DNA of 59,145 nucleotides from Spirochaetota bacterium (GTDB lineage: Bacteria; Spirochaetota; UBA4802; JAKQUI01). Shown here one piece after another: positions 1 to 8,462 of this stretch; the stretch's first letter is position 1, and the number at the start of each line of letters is the position of its first letter. The notes below the pieces were generated by a model. The model was not told the DNA's origin. It searched no databases and saw only the letters and a list, made by a program, of their open reading frames with translations. The stretch covers positions 1 to 59,145 of the forward strand of contig JAKQUI010000033.1 in NCBI GenBank assembly GCA_029562645.1. The letters are read 5' to 3'. Both the position numbers and the translations under genes were made by a program.

Positions 1-154
1 AAGCAGCGAAGGCGGTATGTTTTTTGCTCGAATACGCGGGTATATTTCTACCGTGAAAAAAAATGGCGTTCCGGTATTTGGGGCACTACAGGGGTTGTTT
101 GAAAACAGGCCATTTATGCCTCAAAGTGCTGAATAGTTACCATTTTTCAACATT
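1..154. other. Left-edge segment beyond the cas3 break
   Basis: Homology to Cas3 stops abruptly near position 142, and no reading frame in this segment continues the helicase. The stop codon of the broken cas3 frame lies at 121-123. The segment is AT-rich and reads as non-coding here. It could be the end of an inserted mobile element or a deletion junction, but no transposase or complete inverted repeat is visible. Confidence 0.3.
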
Positions 155-1290
155 GTAATTGTCGGGGCGATCATCTCCTTTGGAAGGGTTTGGACCTCAT
201 CAAAAATGACAACGGATTTTGAAATATTATGAACCTTACGGCACTTGGACGGCCTGTTGCTGAACAAGGACTCAAAGAATTGAACGGTGGTTGTAACGAT
301 GACCGGATAATCCCAATTCTCCGTTGCCAACTTTCTTACATCATGACTCCCACCCCCCTCGTTATCATTTTCACCAGTGTCGAGACCATTTTCATTATTA
401 CTCGAATGATGTTCTAAAACGGCATGCTCGCCCAATATCGACTTTAGGGCTTCTGCAGTTTGCTCAATGATATTTATATATGGAAGAACAATGATTATTC
501 TTTTCAAACCGTTTGCTTTCGCGTGTCGCACCGCCCACATGAAGGAGGTAAGCGTTTTACCCATCCCGGTCGGGAGGTTGAGCGAATAAAAGCCGGGTGG
601 CCCGGCAGAGTTCCGAACCGCTTCATCCAGTGCGGCATTGCGCAGTTCGTTTATCTCTCCGTCCCGGGACTTTGACGCTATCGCAGCATCGATTTTTTCG
701 ATATACACATTCGCCTCAAGAATACGACTCTCTCTATGCGATGTGACGTCCGGATTAAAATGCGCCTCGGTGTCGAGCCAGTCGGCATCGGTTAACGAGC
801 TATAAAGATAACGGGTAAATAGCTCGCGTTCGTAACTATCGTTAAATATGATCCGCTCGCATGAAAGGGTATCGTCAAGAAGACCGATGTCGGACCTAAA
901 AATCTCAACAAGCTCACAGAAATCCTTATTGTCGTTTTGCTGAAATTCTTGTGTGTCATTTTTCCAATCGGCGCGGTCCGGCAGGCCTTTGTGATGTCCG
1001 GCAATCGCAAAGGAGGCTTCAAGCTGCTTATTCCTCCGCGCGAGACCAGCGCCATAGACCGCGTGCGGAACGCTTCCACGACGACCGCCTTCCACTAGAT
1101 ATTTCTGGAAAGCCGCCCGATATTTACCGAGGTCATGCAATAATCCTGTAAGTTTAAATAATGCGTGATGCCTGTCCGCACCGCAAAAGCCAGACATGCG
1201 AAGGGCAGTTCCAGTCAGATGATCTCGAAGCGGATGAACTTCATTACTTTTATTAGCAGAGTGTGATAGGTATTTTTTTATTTTAACCAT
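121..1290 (-). pseudogene. cas3: Truncated CRISPR-associated Cas3 (HD nuclease plus first helicase half)
   Basis: Cas3 is the nuclease-helicase that degrades DNA recruited by type I Cascade. Visible here are the HD nuclease (LHDLGK at about residues 51-56 and an HHK motif near 100), a Walker A box GMGKT (about 242-246), and the DEVQ box (about 364-367) followed by LP, as is typical of Cas3. The protein ends after about 389 residues, whereas family members have about 700-900, so the SAT motif and the second RecA-like domain are missing. An ATG at 1290 is preferred over the upstream in-frame start at 1332. Base composition is AT-rich compared with the rest of the window, suggesting acquisition. 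No Cascade genes or CRISPR repeats are in view, so this is probably a remnant, although intact cas genes could lie left of the window. Confidence 0.8.
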
Positions 1291-1406
1291 TATTTCTATT
1301 CCGCCACATGCAAGTAACACCAAAATACCCAACTTCCTTATATCTCTTAACGCAAACCTCTGTCAATCGAAATACAAACATCTCTTGTTGTCATCAATTC
1401 AATTTT

Positions 1407-1856
1407 CTAGTTATACATTGGAGTTGTCACGCCAGCATGCACATTGAAAATATATTCATTCAACTCATTGCAATCATGAAAACGATCCATAAACTCCTTA
1501 ATCCTTGGATTTTTCAACCCCGTAGCGGCCCATTTCTTTTTACTTAAAAATTCGTTTTGGGATATCCGGAAAGCGTCCTTCTGGGTATTCTTTCTCTTTG
1601 CAAGGTCATCGTGGTCATAATACCGATGACGCCTGTAATCCTGATCTCCGTTATTATCAATAAAGGTTAGCGCCATACATTTCGATGTAGAAACGACAAG
1701 AAGTTCTGGACAAACACCAATTACCAGATTTACCTTGCGGTTTGGCTTTTGGTTTCTAATATATTCATGATAAATCACCACCAGCTTGTTTCCCTTGAAA
1801 AAGTTTACCAGGTCGGCGAATGAATAAATGTCTCTCCGTTCACTTTTATACGCCAT
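1407..1856 (-). CDS. Hypothetical protein upstream of cas3 remnant
   Basis: This is a 149-residue soluble protein with no recognised family. It is rich in basic, Asn and Tyr residues and has no signal peptide or membrane segment. The start is well supported: an AAGGAGG ribosome site lies seven bases before the ATG. It is AT-rich like the cas3 remnant and is transcribed toward it with a gap of about 116 bases, so the two probably arrived together. It could be a defence accessory gene, but the sequence alone gives no function. Confidence 0.6.
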   Translation of the reverse strand: MAYKSERRDIYSFADLVNFFKGNKLVVIYHEYIRNQKPNRKVNLVIGVCPELLVVSTSKCMALTFIDNNGDQDYRRHRYYDHDDLAKRKNTQKDAFRISQNEFLSKKKWAATGLKNPRIKEFMDRFHDCNELNEYIFNVHAGVTTPMYN

Positions 1857-1954
1857 ACCGCAACCTCCTTAAATATTAAATCCCTTCTGCATCTGTCGGA
1901 AAATAAAGTGACCAATAACTTCGCTCATAAAACCCGTCGCACACGCTCCATTGG

Positions 1955-2467
1955 CTATAAATACCCCCTAACCCATAAATTCAATCGTAACATCTCCAGC
2001 CGACACCAAGAAATACAAATGCGAAACTTCATTGGTGCACGTAAAAGAAAGCGCCGGACGCCCCACCACTCGGTGTATTCCAGACGCCAGCAGACCCGCT
2101 CCCATCGCGACAATCCCTCGAGCAGCGAATCATAAAACGCGTCAATATCGGTCTCGAGCGTATACGGCGGCAGTTTCTCCTGCACCCGCAGAGCGGCATT
2201 CGCGCCCACTGCCTCCGCCTCGAGGCATTCGAGGATCACATCGCACACCTTGCGCATATACACGCACTGGGAGCCCAGTGGCTCGAAGATAGAATCGGCA
2301 TATTTATTGATCCGGTCATTGGAGGCGCTGGAGAGCACAAAACGGATTTTTCGTTCCATATACATAAGCTCGCGCTCCAGCGTTTTGTTTACACAGAAAT
2401 CGTCAATGCGCTCACTGTAGGGATTGTCCAATCCTTCCAATGCCTCCCAGAATTTAAAGATGGTCAT
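1955..2467 (-). CDS. Hypothetical protein, second gene of a coupled pair
   Basis: This 170-residue protein has no recognised family and appears helical, with many charged residues and Trp/Arg-rich stretches near the C terminus. A GGAGG site precedes the ATG at 2467. That ATG overlaps the stop codon of the small gene upstream (ATGA), so translation of the two is probably coupled. The frame stays open further upstream, but that part is Pro/Arg-rich shadow sequence. The pair diverges from a WYL-domain regulator, which hints at a regulated accessory or defence locus; the function is unknown. Confidence 0.6.
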   Translation of the reverse strand: MTIFKFWEALEGLDNPYSERIDDFCVNKTLERELMYMERKIRFVLSSASNDRINKYADSIFEPLGSQCVYMRKVCDVILECLEAEAVGANAALRVQEKLPPYTLETDIDAFYDSLLEGLSRWERVCWRLEYTEWWGVRRFLLRAPMKFRICISWCRLEMLRLNLWVRGYL

Positions 2468-2703
2468 GATGCGCCTCCATTCACGGTGCGGTCCACCGCG
2501 GCATCGGGGGCCACGGACAGCCCCCGCCGCGCAAATGGCGTGGAAATACCCGCGAACAGGCCGTCCCGCCCGCGGACCACGCACAGGCGCCACGAGCCGT
2601 TGTGGCACAGGAACAACCGGTGCCAAAACCCTCCCGCGCGTGCCTGCGCCAGTACTCTCATCCGATCCATATCCATACGAATAAAATATACAACTTGACC
2701 CAT
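2464..2703 (-). CDS. Small hypothetical protein divergent from the WYL regulator
   Basis: This 79-residue ORF starts at the ATG at 2703 and overlaps the next gene by the sequence ATGA. The product begins with a hydrophobic and basic stretch, has two Cys residues and several Trp residues, and matches no family I recognise. Support comes from the overlap and from its fit between the divergent WYL gene and the 170-residue gene. The frame remains open upstream across the WYL gene, which is ordinary for GC-rich antisense sequence and weakens the case. Confidence 0.45.
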   Translation of the reverse strand: MGQVVYFIRMDMDRMRVLAQARAGGFWHRLFLCHNGSWRLCVVRGRDGLFAGISTPFARRGLSVAPDAAVDRTVNGGAS

Positions 2704-2745
2704 GACAAAGCGTGACGTACGTTTTCCGCATAGCGGAGGCATACC

Positions 2746-3711
2746 ATGGCGGTACATCGATCGCAGCTCACCAGGCTCCTCTACATAGACAAGGCCATAC
2801 GGGGCGGGACCCATCCGAACGCGAACACCATCGCGCGGGAATACGAGGTGAGCCCGCGGACCGTCGCGCGCGACATCGAATACATGCGCGACATGCTCGA
2901 TGCGCCCATCGGCTACGACGAGTCCCGCAAGGGGTATTATTACACCGAGCCCAACTACCACCTGCCGTCGGTGGATATCCGCGAGAGCGAGCTCTTCGCC
3001 GTGTGCGTGGCCGAGAAGGCCCTGGAGCAGTACGCGGGCACGCCGCTCTACGACAGCCTCACCTCGGTGTTCGACAAAATCCGCTCGTACCTGCCGGAAA
3101 CCATACGCGTGAACACCACCTGGATAGACAGCCACGTATCGTTCCTGGAGCCGAGCCGGCCGGTAATGAGCCCGGAGGTATGGGAAACCGTGGCGCGCGC
3201 CCTGCAGACGCGCTCGGTCATCGCGATAGTCCATCGCGCGCCGGGCCGGGAGCCGGTGGCGCGGGAGGTGGAGCCCTACCACCTGGCGGCGAGCCAGGGG
3301 CAATGGTACCTAATCGCGCGGTGCCGCCTCAAGGACGAGGTGCGCACCTTCGCCATCTCCCGCATCGAAACGGCTACCACCACTTCCGCGCGCTACGCCA
3401 TCCCGGACGACTTCGACTTCAATGCCTACATGGGGGCCAACTTCGGCATCATGGCCGAGGCGGAGGAGTACACGGCGCGCATCCGCTTTGGCCCGGCGCA
3501 GGCGCCCTATGTGCGAGAACGCATCTGGCACCGCTCGCAGCGCATCGAGGAGCACGACGACGGGAGCGTGGTGCTAACCATTACCACGAACTCCCACATG
3601 GAGGTGAAGCGCTGGGTCCTTTCCTGGGGCGCGGGGGCGAAGGTGCTGGAACCCGAGCGCCTCGCCGCGGAGGTGCGCGAGGAGCTGCGGGAGGCATTCG
3701 AGCAGTATTAG
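2746..3711 (+). CDS. WYL-domain transcriptional regulator (HTH-WYL-WCX)
   Basis: This is a DNA-binding regulator that senses a ligand, often a nucleic-acid or nucleotide signal, through its WYL domain. The 321 residues show an N-terminal helix-turn-helix (about 20-48, with the pattern SPRTVARDI), a WYL core reading QWYLIAR at about 186-192, and a C-terminal WCX-type dimerisation region. A GGAGG site lies eight bases before the ATG. Regulators of this build (BrxR, CapW and CRISPR-associated WYL proteins) commonly sit beside defence loci. Only 42 bases separate it from the divergent small genes, so it probably controls them and itself from that gap. Confidence 0.85.
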   Translation: MAVHRSQLTRLLYIDKAIRGGTHPNANTIAREYEVSPRTVARDIEYMRDMLDAPIGYDESRKGYYYTEPNYHLPSVDIRESELFAVCVAEKALEQYAGTPLYDSLTSVFDKIRSYLPETIRVNTTWIDSHVSFLEPSRPVMSPEVWETVARALQTRSVIAIVHRAPGREPVAREVEPYHLAASQGQWYLIARCRLKDEVRTFAISRIETATTTSARYAIPDDFDFNAYMGANFGIMAEAEEYTARIRFGPAQAPYVRERIWHRSQRIEEHDDGSVVLTITTNSHMEVKRWVLSWGAGAKVLEPERLAAEVREELREAFEQY

Positions 3712-3808
3712 TAACACCGAGCCGCCGGGCCCAATCCCGGACACGGCGTATACGCGTGCTATCACAACAATGCATTTGTAACACCAACAACACGATGGAA
3801 AAGACACC

Positions 3809-4351
3809 ATGAAAGCGCTATTGGAATTCATCACCTCTTTCGACGACATCGGCGTAACGCTGTGGTTTGTCATACCCGGCATTATCGGGCTGCTGATTGG
3901 ATTTACGTCGCAGCAATACGCAAAGGACAGTAAAACATGGCCGGAGACGGAGGGGCGTATTATCTCCGTTAGCATTGAAAAGGATTCATCAACCGGCCTC
4001 AGGACCCCCGGCGGCGGTCATTCTTCCGGGCATACATCGTACACGCCCGTGATTAAATACGAATACCACGTCAGGGGAAAAAAGCATGTAGCCACGAACC
4101 TCTCGATCGGCAATGCAAGCTATTCGGACCAGAGAAAAGCCCGGGAGATACTCGAAGAGTTCAGAGTGGGCCAATACGTAACCGTATATTACAAGCCGGA
4201 CAATCCCGAATTCGCGGTCCTTAAAAGAGGATCAGTCGGAATCCCAATATCTTTGATCATCGGCGCGAGTTTTACCGCGCTCAGCATGCCGCTTTTTCTT
4301 ATCGCGCTGTGTAACAGACTCAAACGCGTACATGTTGGATTTCGCGAATGA
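3809..4351 (+). CDS. DUF3592-family membrane protein
   Basis: This 180-residue protein has an N-terminal membrane helix (about 18-34), a soluble middle and a C-terminal helix (about 145-168). The middle matches the DUF3592 pattern: TWPETEGRI, then YTPVIKYEY, then VYYKPDNPE. The function of DUF3592 proteins is unknown; they occur sporadically in accessory regions. A GGAAAAG site precedes the ATG. Nothing suggests an operon with the WYL gene, about 100 bases upstream. Confidence 0.8.
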   Translation: MKALLEFITSFDDIGVTLWFVIPGIIGLLIGFTSQQYAKDSKTWPETEGRIISVSIEKDSSTGLRTPGGGHSSGHTSYTPVIKYEYHVRGKKHVATNLSIGNASYSDQRKAREILEEFRVGQYVTVYYKPDNPEFAVLKRGSVGIPISLIIGASFTALSMPLFLIALCNRLKRVHVGFRE

Positions 4352-4380
4352 CGATCGGGAATCAGCCCCTTGGCAAATTG

Positions 4381-4482
4381 GGACTCTCCTACCCACCCCC
4401 GCACTGCGCGCCCCTCTCTGCACGCACAGAGGGGCTCCTTAAAGTAAGTCCTCTCCCGATGAGCCCCTCTCCAACGGGAGGC
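4381..4482. repeat. Intergenic repeat, copy 1
   Basis: This segment is nearly identical to the one at about 4570-4697. It contains the nested inverted pair GCGCCCCTCT and AGAGGGGCTC, then CCTCTCCCGATGAGCCCCTC. The copies differ at scattered positions, and this copy lacks the last third. Both lie in the 408-base gap between the DUF3592 gene and vapB, which otherwise contains nothing gene-like. Confidence 0.75.
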
Positions 4483-4569
4483 AGCATCCTGTACGTCCGT
4501 GTACGATGCCGCATACACGACATCCTGTCGCTAAGGGATGCGGTGGAGGTGCGTTGGATTGAAACAGAA

Positions 4570-4697
4570 CGAACCCTACTCACCCCAGCACTGCGCGCCC
4601 CTCTCCGCACGCACAGAGGGGCTCCCTAGAAAAAGTCCTCTCCCGATGAGCCCCTCTCCAATGGGAGAGGGGCGCGCCGAAGGCGGGGGTGAGGTGT
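4570..4697. repeat. Intergenic repeat, copy 2 (longer)
   Basis: This is the second copy of the palindromic intergenic repeat. It continues into GGGAGAGGGGCGCGCCGAAGG and ends with GGGGGTGAGG, which is complementary to the CTCACCCC near its own start. The whole element can therefore fold into a large hairpin. Such elements are usually dispersed in many copies through a genome. Confidence 0.75.
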
Positions 4698-4759
4698 CGT
4701 GATCTTCGTGACGACAAAAAGACTTGACATCTGCCCCCATCATCAGCAGGCTCACGACA

Positions 4760-4951
4760 GTGAAGACGACACTTAACATCGACGACACGCTCATTCGGCA
4801 AGCTGAAAAGCTCACCGGCATCCGCGAGAAGACCACGCTGGTTCGCCGCGGCCTCGAGGCGCTTATCGCTCTCGAGAGCTCGCGCACATTGGCGCGCCTC
4901 GGCGGCACAGAAAAACAGCTCAGACCCATCCCCCGTCGCAGAGCACACTAG
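4760..4951 (+). CDS. vapB: VapB-type antitoxin
   Basis: This antitoxin would bind and neutralise the PIN-domain toxin encoded next to it and repress the shared promoter. From the GTG at 4760 the product is 63 residues, beginning VKTTLNIDDTLI and continuing LTGIREKTTLV, the ribbon-helix-helix pattern of the VapB/DUF2191 family. The C-terminal half would be the toxin-binding tail. The ORF is open 36 bases further upstream, but the GTG matches family starts and has an AGCAGG site before it. It ends 11 bases before the toxin start. Confidence 0.8.
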   Translation: MKTTLNIDDTLIRQAEKLTGIREKTTLVRRGLEALIALESSRTLARLGGTEKQLRPIPRRRAH

Positions 4952-4962
4952 ACAACGGCGCC

Positions 4963-5330
4963 ATGCTAATCGCGGACACTTCCGTATGGATCGATCATTG
5001 CGATATGGCAATCAACATCTTTCGGAACTGCTTCAGGAGGGTCGGGTGCTGGGTCATCACTTCGTTACGGGCGAACTCACATGCGGCTCACTGAAAAACC
5101 GTAAAGAAATCATCTCCCTACTTCAAGCGCTCCCGCAGGCTCCAATCGTCAACGAACGCGAGATAGTGCAGTTAATCGAGCGGATGTCCCTGTACGGCCG
5201 CGGTATCGGATTTATAGATGCGAATCTCATCGCGTCCGCGATCACCTGCGGTTGCCGGATTTGGACCTACGATAAAAAGCTCCATTCGATTGCCCTTGAA
5301 AACGACATCGCAGACAACAAACTCGACTGA
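4963..5330 (+). pseudogene. vapC: VapC PIN-domain toxin, frameshifted
   Basis: VapC toxins are PIN-fold ribonucleases. The true start is the ATG at 4963, giving MLIADTSVWIDH, the canonical N terminus with the first catalytic Asp. That frame then runs into a stop. The rest of the toxin (ELTCGSL, then GFIDANLIASA, then WTYDKKL) continues in another frame from about position 4998. Adding one T near 4996-5000 would restore one continuous protein of about 122 residues with all the acidic PIN residues. It is therefore a one-base deletion, or a sequencing error. If real, the antitoxin is left without an active toxin. Confidence 0.8.
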
Positions 5331-5340
5331 GCGCTCGACG

Positions 5341-5508
5341 CTAATCCTCGAAGTGCGGGCAGCGGTACACGACCATCTCCATGCCGTGCCCGGAGGGGTC
5401 CTCGAATTTTTCGATGGCGGCCAGGATGCGGCGGTGGATGTCGCACTCCGACTGCCTGCGGCACAGGGGACAGGCGCCGTTGCCGGTGTAGTTGAATATC
5501 GCGTTCAT
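5341..5508 (-). CDS. Small putative zinc-binding protein
   Basis: This 55-residue product starts at the ATG at 5508. It has a CPLCRRQSEC cluster near residues 13-22 and a later RCPH, so four Cys/His residues could bind one zinc. No named family is recognised. It lies just upstream of the 3' end of vapC on the opposite strand, and 75 bases from the stop of the chemotaxis receptor. The ORF is open further upstream, but the sequence there is low-quality shadow. Confidence 0.45.
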   Translation of the reverse strand: MNAIFNYTGNGACPLCRRQSECDIHRRILAAIEKFEDPSGHGMEMVVYRCPHFED

Positions 5509-5583
5509 TGCCGTTTTCCCGTTTTGGTGTGATTGGGGCGCGTACCGCGGCACCCTAGCCGCGCGCCCCGCGGTTGTCAATCC

Positions 5584-7752
5584 TTACTGCTCCACCACGA
5601 TGCGGTTGAGGAGCGCGATGCGGTGCGCGAGCTTCTCGGATATCTCCACCATCCGCGCGGTGCTGTCGTTCACGCGGTCCACCACCTCGTTGAGCGACAG
5701 GATGGTGGTGAGCACCTCGTGCATCGCGATCTGCTCCTGCTTGGTGGCGGTGGATATCTCCGTGGACCCCATCGAGATGCTCTGCATGTTGTCCCGGATG
5801 CTCGCGGTCTGCGCGTTCTGCGCCTCGCAGAGCCGCATGATCCCGCTCACGGCGCCGTTCACGTCCTCCGCGGCCGCGTTGAGCGCCGTCACGGCCTGCG
5901 ACGATTCCATGATGATGCGCGTCTCCTCGTCGATGTTGCCCACCACGCCGTGGATGATGTTCTGGATAGTCTTGGCCTGCTCCACCGAGCTGTCCGCGAG
6001 CTTGCCGATCTCGTCGGCGACCACCGCGAAGCCGCGGCCGTACTCGCCGGCGCGCGCCGCCTCGATGGCCGCGTTCAGGGACAGGAGGTTCGTCTTCTCG
6101 GCGATCTCGTTGATCATGTCGGCGATCACCTCGATGGAGGCCGACGACTCCTTGATCTTCATCATCCCCTTCGTCACGCGGCCCAGGCGCTCGGTGATGG
6201 AGCCGGTCTGCTCGCGGCTGCGCGTCCCCAGTGACACGGCGTAGGTCGCCGCCTCGGTGATTTCGCCCAGCGAGCGGATGTGGCCCGCGAGCGTCCCCTC
6301 GCTGCGCTTCACGAGCTCGTCCTGCAGCGCGGCGTGGTCGGCGATGGAGGCGATGGACCCGCTCACCTCCTCGATGGAGGCGGAGGTCTCCTCCAGGCTC
6401 GCCGTCTGCGACTCCATCTGCTCGCTCAGGGTCGCGGAGGACTCCTTCACGGTGACGGCGATCCCGATGAGTTCGTCGGTGGACTCGATCACGCTCTTCA
6501 TGAGCTGCTCGAGCCGCTCGTTCTTTTCCCCGATCTCCATGGTGCTTCGCCGGAGCTCTTCGTTCATCAGCGCGATGCGCCGGAAGATGATGATGGCGAA
6601 GGACAAAATGAACCCGGGATAGGCGATATTGCTCATGAAGGCGTAGCTCATGATCACGCGGTTCATCATGAGCCCGTCGTGAACCAGCGTCGCGAAGAAG
6701 ATGAAATAACCGATGGCGAGGATCTTCGCCTCGGGCTTTTTGTCGATGATGCCGCGCACCAGCACAAAACCCCACAGGAGCTGCACCGCGAGCCCCATCG
6801 GCGCCATGAGATTGAAGCGCCAGCCGGTGACGGGGTCCTCCACGGTGCTCGTGAGCGCCATGACCGTCTGTGCGGCGAAGATGACGCCCACGACGATCCG
6901 CGCCCAGCGGAAGCGGTACTTGAGTATGGTCTCCAGGCTCACATAGATCCACACGACCAGGGCGCCCACCAGAACATAGAACAGGTTGTCGTGCAGCCGC
7001 CAGGAGAGCGCGCCGAATCCCGGCGCCCAGAAATGCGCGGTGAGCACGAACCACAGGACCGAGATTGAACCGAAGTGCAGGCTCACCCGGTCGCGCCGCC
7101 CGCTGAGGAAGAAGTACATGAGCATGCCCGCGCCCACCAGCATGGTCATCACGCCCAGCCCCATCACCAGGTATTCCGCCATGAAGCGCATCCAGAAGGC
7201 GTACACGCGCACGCGATGGTCGTCGCCGATGAAGGGCTCGCCGTTGAAGTTGAGCTGCTGGTCGCTGAACTGCCGCACGGCGATCACGTTCTTCTCGCCG
7301 TAGCGGATGAGCTCAGGAGGAAGGAAGTGGCTCACCGCCACGTTCCAATCGGAATGGAAATTCGGATACTCGCTCCCGGAAACGCCAATGCGCACGCCGT
7401 TGAGATAGGTCGTCTGGGCGTCCCAGATCTTGCCCAGATACAGCGAGAGGTTCTTTCCGCGGAAGGATTCGGGGACCACCACCTCCTTCCGCAGCCAGCA
7501 GAGCTGTTTTTTGCGCTCCAGGGTGAGCGCCGCCGGGAGCGACGGGACCGGCGACCACGCGGATGCCTCGAGCGCGTCGGTGCGGCAGCGCTCGTCCGTC
7601 GCGCTCCAGGGAAGCCCTGCGCCGTAGAGATCGGCCTTCGTGATGTCGATGTGATGCGCCTGCCAGTCCTTCGACAGGTCTATGGAAACAGGTTTGGCGC
7701 AGGAGGCGAGGGGGAGGATCGCGATGGCGAGGAGCAGCAATCGTCTGCGCAT
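5584..7752 (-). CDS. 7TM-receptor methyl-accepting chemotaxis protein
   Basis: This is a transmembrane chemoreceptor of about 722 residues. In order it has a signal peptide with a lipobox-like LASC (about residue 17), an extracellular jelly-roll-like region (about 25-180), seven predicted membrane helices (about 190-400, 7TMR-DISM type), a coiled coil, and an MCP signalling domain whose hairpin tip includes EKTNLLSLNAAIEAARAG and GRGFAVVADEI. The tip binds CheA and CheW. The ATG at 7752 is chosen because it begins the signal peptide; starts at 7770 and 7812 are also open. No che genes are nearby. A chemoreceptor with seven helices instead of two is uncommon; the sensed signal is unknown. Confidence 0.85.
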   Translation of the reverse strand: MRRRLLLLAIAILPLASCAKPVSIDLSKDWQAHHIDITKADLYGAGLPWSATDERCRTDALEASAWSPVPSLPAALTLERKKQLCWLRKEVVVPESFRGKNLSLYLGKIWDAQTTYLNGVRIGVSGSEYPNFHSDWNVAVSHFLPPELIRYGEKNVIAVRQFSDQQLNFNGEPFIGDDHRVRVYAFWMRFMAEYLVMGLGVMTMLVGAGMLMYFFLSGRRDRVSLHFGSISVLWFVLTAHFWAPGFGALSWRLHDNLFYVLVGALVVWIYVSLETILKYRFRWARIVVGVIFAAQTVMALTSTVEDPVTGWRFNLMAPMGLAVQLLWGFVLVRGIIDKKPEAKILAIGYFIFFATLVHDGLMMNRVIMSYAFMSNIAYPGFILSFAIIIFRRIALMNEELRRSTMEIGEKNERLEQLMKSVIESTDELIGIAVTVKESSATLSEQMESQTASLEETSASIEEVSGSIASIADHAALQDELVKRSEGTLAGHIRSLGEITEAATYAVSLGTRSREQTGSITERLGRVTKGMMKIKESSASIEVIADMINEIAEKTNLLSLNAAIEAARAGEYGRGFAVVADEIGKLADSSVEQAKTIQNIIHGVVGNIDEETRIIMESSQAVTALNAAAEDVNGAVSGIMRLCEAQNAQTASIRDNMQSISMGSTEISTATKQEQIAMHEVLTTILSLNEVVDRVNDSTARMVEISEKLAHRIALLNRIVVEQ

Positions 7753-7863
7753 TGAGGCAACCCCAATCATTATGGGGACATCCTGATCGCCGACGCCGCT
7801 TCTGTACACCACATTTTCCCGGTGCCGGTCATTTTCCTCGCCCGGTGCGGCCGTTCCCGGCCG

Positions 7864-8364
7864 TCACGCGGCGGCGCGCCGGTTCCTCCACGGCTTGAGC
7901 GCCGACACGAAACAGGCGAAAACGAGCGTGCCGGTCTGCACCGTGCCCAGGATCATCAGCATGGTCCGATTGTGCCGGTACACCGGGTCCGCGAAGGCTC
8001 CCAAACCCGCGCGGTCGGCGATGGCGACCATCTCGGCGAGCCAGGGGCCCAGCGGATAGGTCCCGACGATCACGCCGTAACAGCAGATAATCCATTTCAC
8101 GGTGATCCAGCGATGGCGGAACCACCCCCACGGCGTCATCGTCGAATACAGCAGGCCGGTGAGCAGGCAGCCCATCGCCCCGGGAATGATGATGTACATG
8201 TCGATGAAATCCATCATCGCGAGCGTGCCGTACAGCTCCCGTCCGTCGGCCGCGCCGATCAGGAACTGCTTGATCGTTATGGTGATCGCCCCGCCCACCC
8301 ACAGGCAGGCGCTCAGCAGATGAAACCCCGTGAGCCACCGTTGACCGCTCGCGCCGATTTTCAT
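7864..8364 (-). CDS. Integral membrane protein (four helices)
   Basis: This 166-residue protein has about four hydrophobic helices separated by short loops, with WVGGAIT in the first and PGAMGCLLTG in the second. The general look resembles DUF2269-like or copper-resistance-D-like membrane proteins, but I cannot assign a family. The ATG at 8364 follows a GGGGGG-type site; the longer frame to 8418 is less likely. It diverges from the ferritin-like gene with about 98 bases between them, so the two may share a control region. Confidence 0.65.
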   Translation of the reverse strand: MKIGASGQRWLTGFHLLSACLWVGGAITITIKQFLIGAADGRELYGTLAMMDFIDMYIIIPGAMGCLLTGLLYSTMTPWGWFRHRWITVKWIICCYGVIVGTYPLGPWLAEMVAIADRAGLGAFADPVYRHNRTMLMILGTVQTGTLVFACFVSALKPWRNRRAAA

Positions 8365-8462
8365 GGCATCCCCCCTCGGAAATATGGTTGCATTATTCCG
8401 CCGCGGGGATACGGTCATTCGGGACAGGCATATCGGTCAACCGTATTTGTGCAGGAGCGGAC

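Noticed and set aside
5555-7054. 499-residue frame overlapping the chemoreceptor in another minus-strand frame
   Set aside because: Low-complexity Arg/Gly/His shadow of the receptor gene without motifs.
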